Below are positions 63,967-64,000 of a DNA stretch of 64,000 bases, piece by piece. Under the pieces are notes generated by a model. That model saw only the letters and a list, made by a program, of their open reading frames with translations, was not told where the DNA came from and made no database searches. The first letter of the stretch is position 1. Every line of letters starts with the position of its first letter. Origin of the DNA: Streptomyces sp. AP-93 (GTDB taxonomy: Bacteria > Actinomycetota > Actinomycetes > Streptomycetales > Streptomycetaceae); assembly GCF_022808175.1 (NCBI RefSeq), contig NZ_JALGBX010000018.1, forward strand, positions 1-64,000. The letters run 5' to 3'. A program made the translations under genes and the position numbers.

Positions 63967-64000
63967 CGAGTCGCCGCGGGCACCTCTCATCACGCCGGCG

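Overview
The window is chromosomal DNA of a Streptomyces or a very close relative. The grounds are: very high GC with GTG and TTG starts, a four-gene conservon (cvnABCD), the TreX/TreY/TreZ trehalose route, a Streptomyces-type cys leader peptide, a SAV2148-type HEPN protein, and several copies of a GC-rich palindromic intergenic repeat.

Bases 1 to about 6,670 are the right-hand end of an integrated mobile element whose other end lies outside the window. It holds the 3' part of an IS4-type transposase gene, a methyltransferase-like gene, an SPPY-type DNA methyltransferase, a frameshifted C5-cytosine methyltransferase, a 65-codon linker ORF, a probable recombination directionality factor (RDF) and, convergent with it, a large serine integrase. 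Immediately beyond the integrase start is the 3' half of msrB. The element therefore appears to have inserted into msrB, with the attachment junction near 6,640-6,690.

The host chromosome follows. 7.1-10.9 kb: conservon cvnABCD beside a short P450-like remnant. 11.5-20.1 kb: a secreted phospholipase C, hydrolases and esterases, tRNA-His with a strong terminator, a multi-pass membrane protein, an M24 peptidase and a methyltransferase. 20-32 kb: treZ, treY and glgX (glycogen/maltodextrin to trehalose), interrupted by an FHA-domain gene, a TnpB-only IS605-like element, a GNAT gene, an M14 carboxypeptidase and an MFS transporter. 32.5-44.3 kb: a HEPN-domain protein, a DnaQ-like exonuclease, a TetR/DUF2867 pair sharing a double operator, a phosphotransferase, an OleD-like macrolide glycosyltransferase behind a promoter with an embedded palindrome, an unusual IMP dehydrogenase, DUF1697, SMI1/KNR4-like, aldo/keto reductase and ketopantoate-reductase-like genes.

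44.6-54.3 kb is an assimilatory sulfur block on the minus strand: leader peptide, sir, a 59-residue zinc ribbon, cysH, cysC, cysD, cysN, then ssuA, ssuB, ssuC and a CbiX-type chelatase. It joins sulfur uptake, sulfate activation, reduction to sulfide and probably siroheme iron insertion for the sulfite reductase. 54.6-64 kb holds a GNAT, a GAF-domain regulator with an upstream inverted repeat, an AidB-like acyl-CoA dehydrogenase, a BrkB-family membrane protein, AraC-, VOC- and TetR-type genes, rsgA and two coupled small ORFs.

No CRISPR array, rRNA gene or obvious secondary-metabolite cluster was seen. The most distinctive parts are the msrB-inserted element, in which the RDF is translationally chained to DNA methyltransferases and overlaps the integrase 3' end; the TnpB element whose right-end hairpin supplies the ribosome binding site of the next gene; the cys leader peptide region; and the long perfect palindromes.
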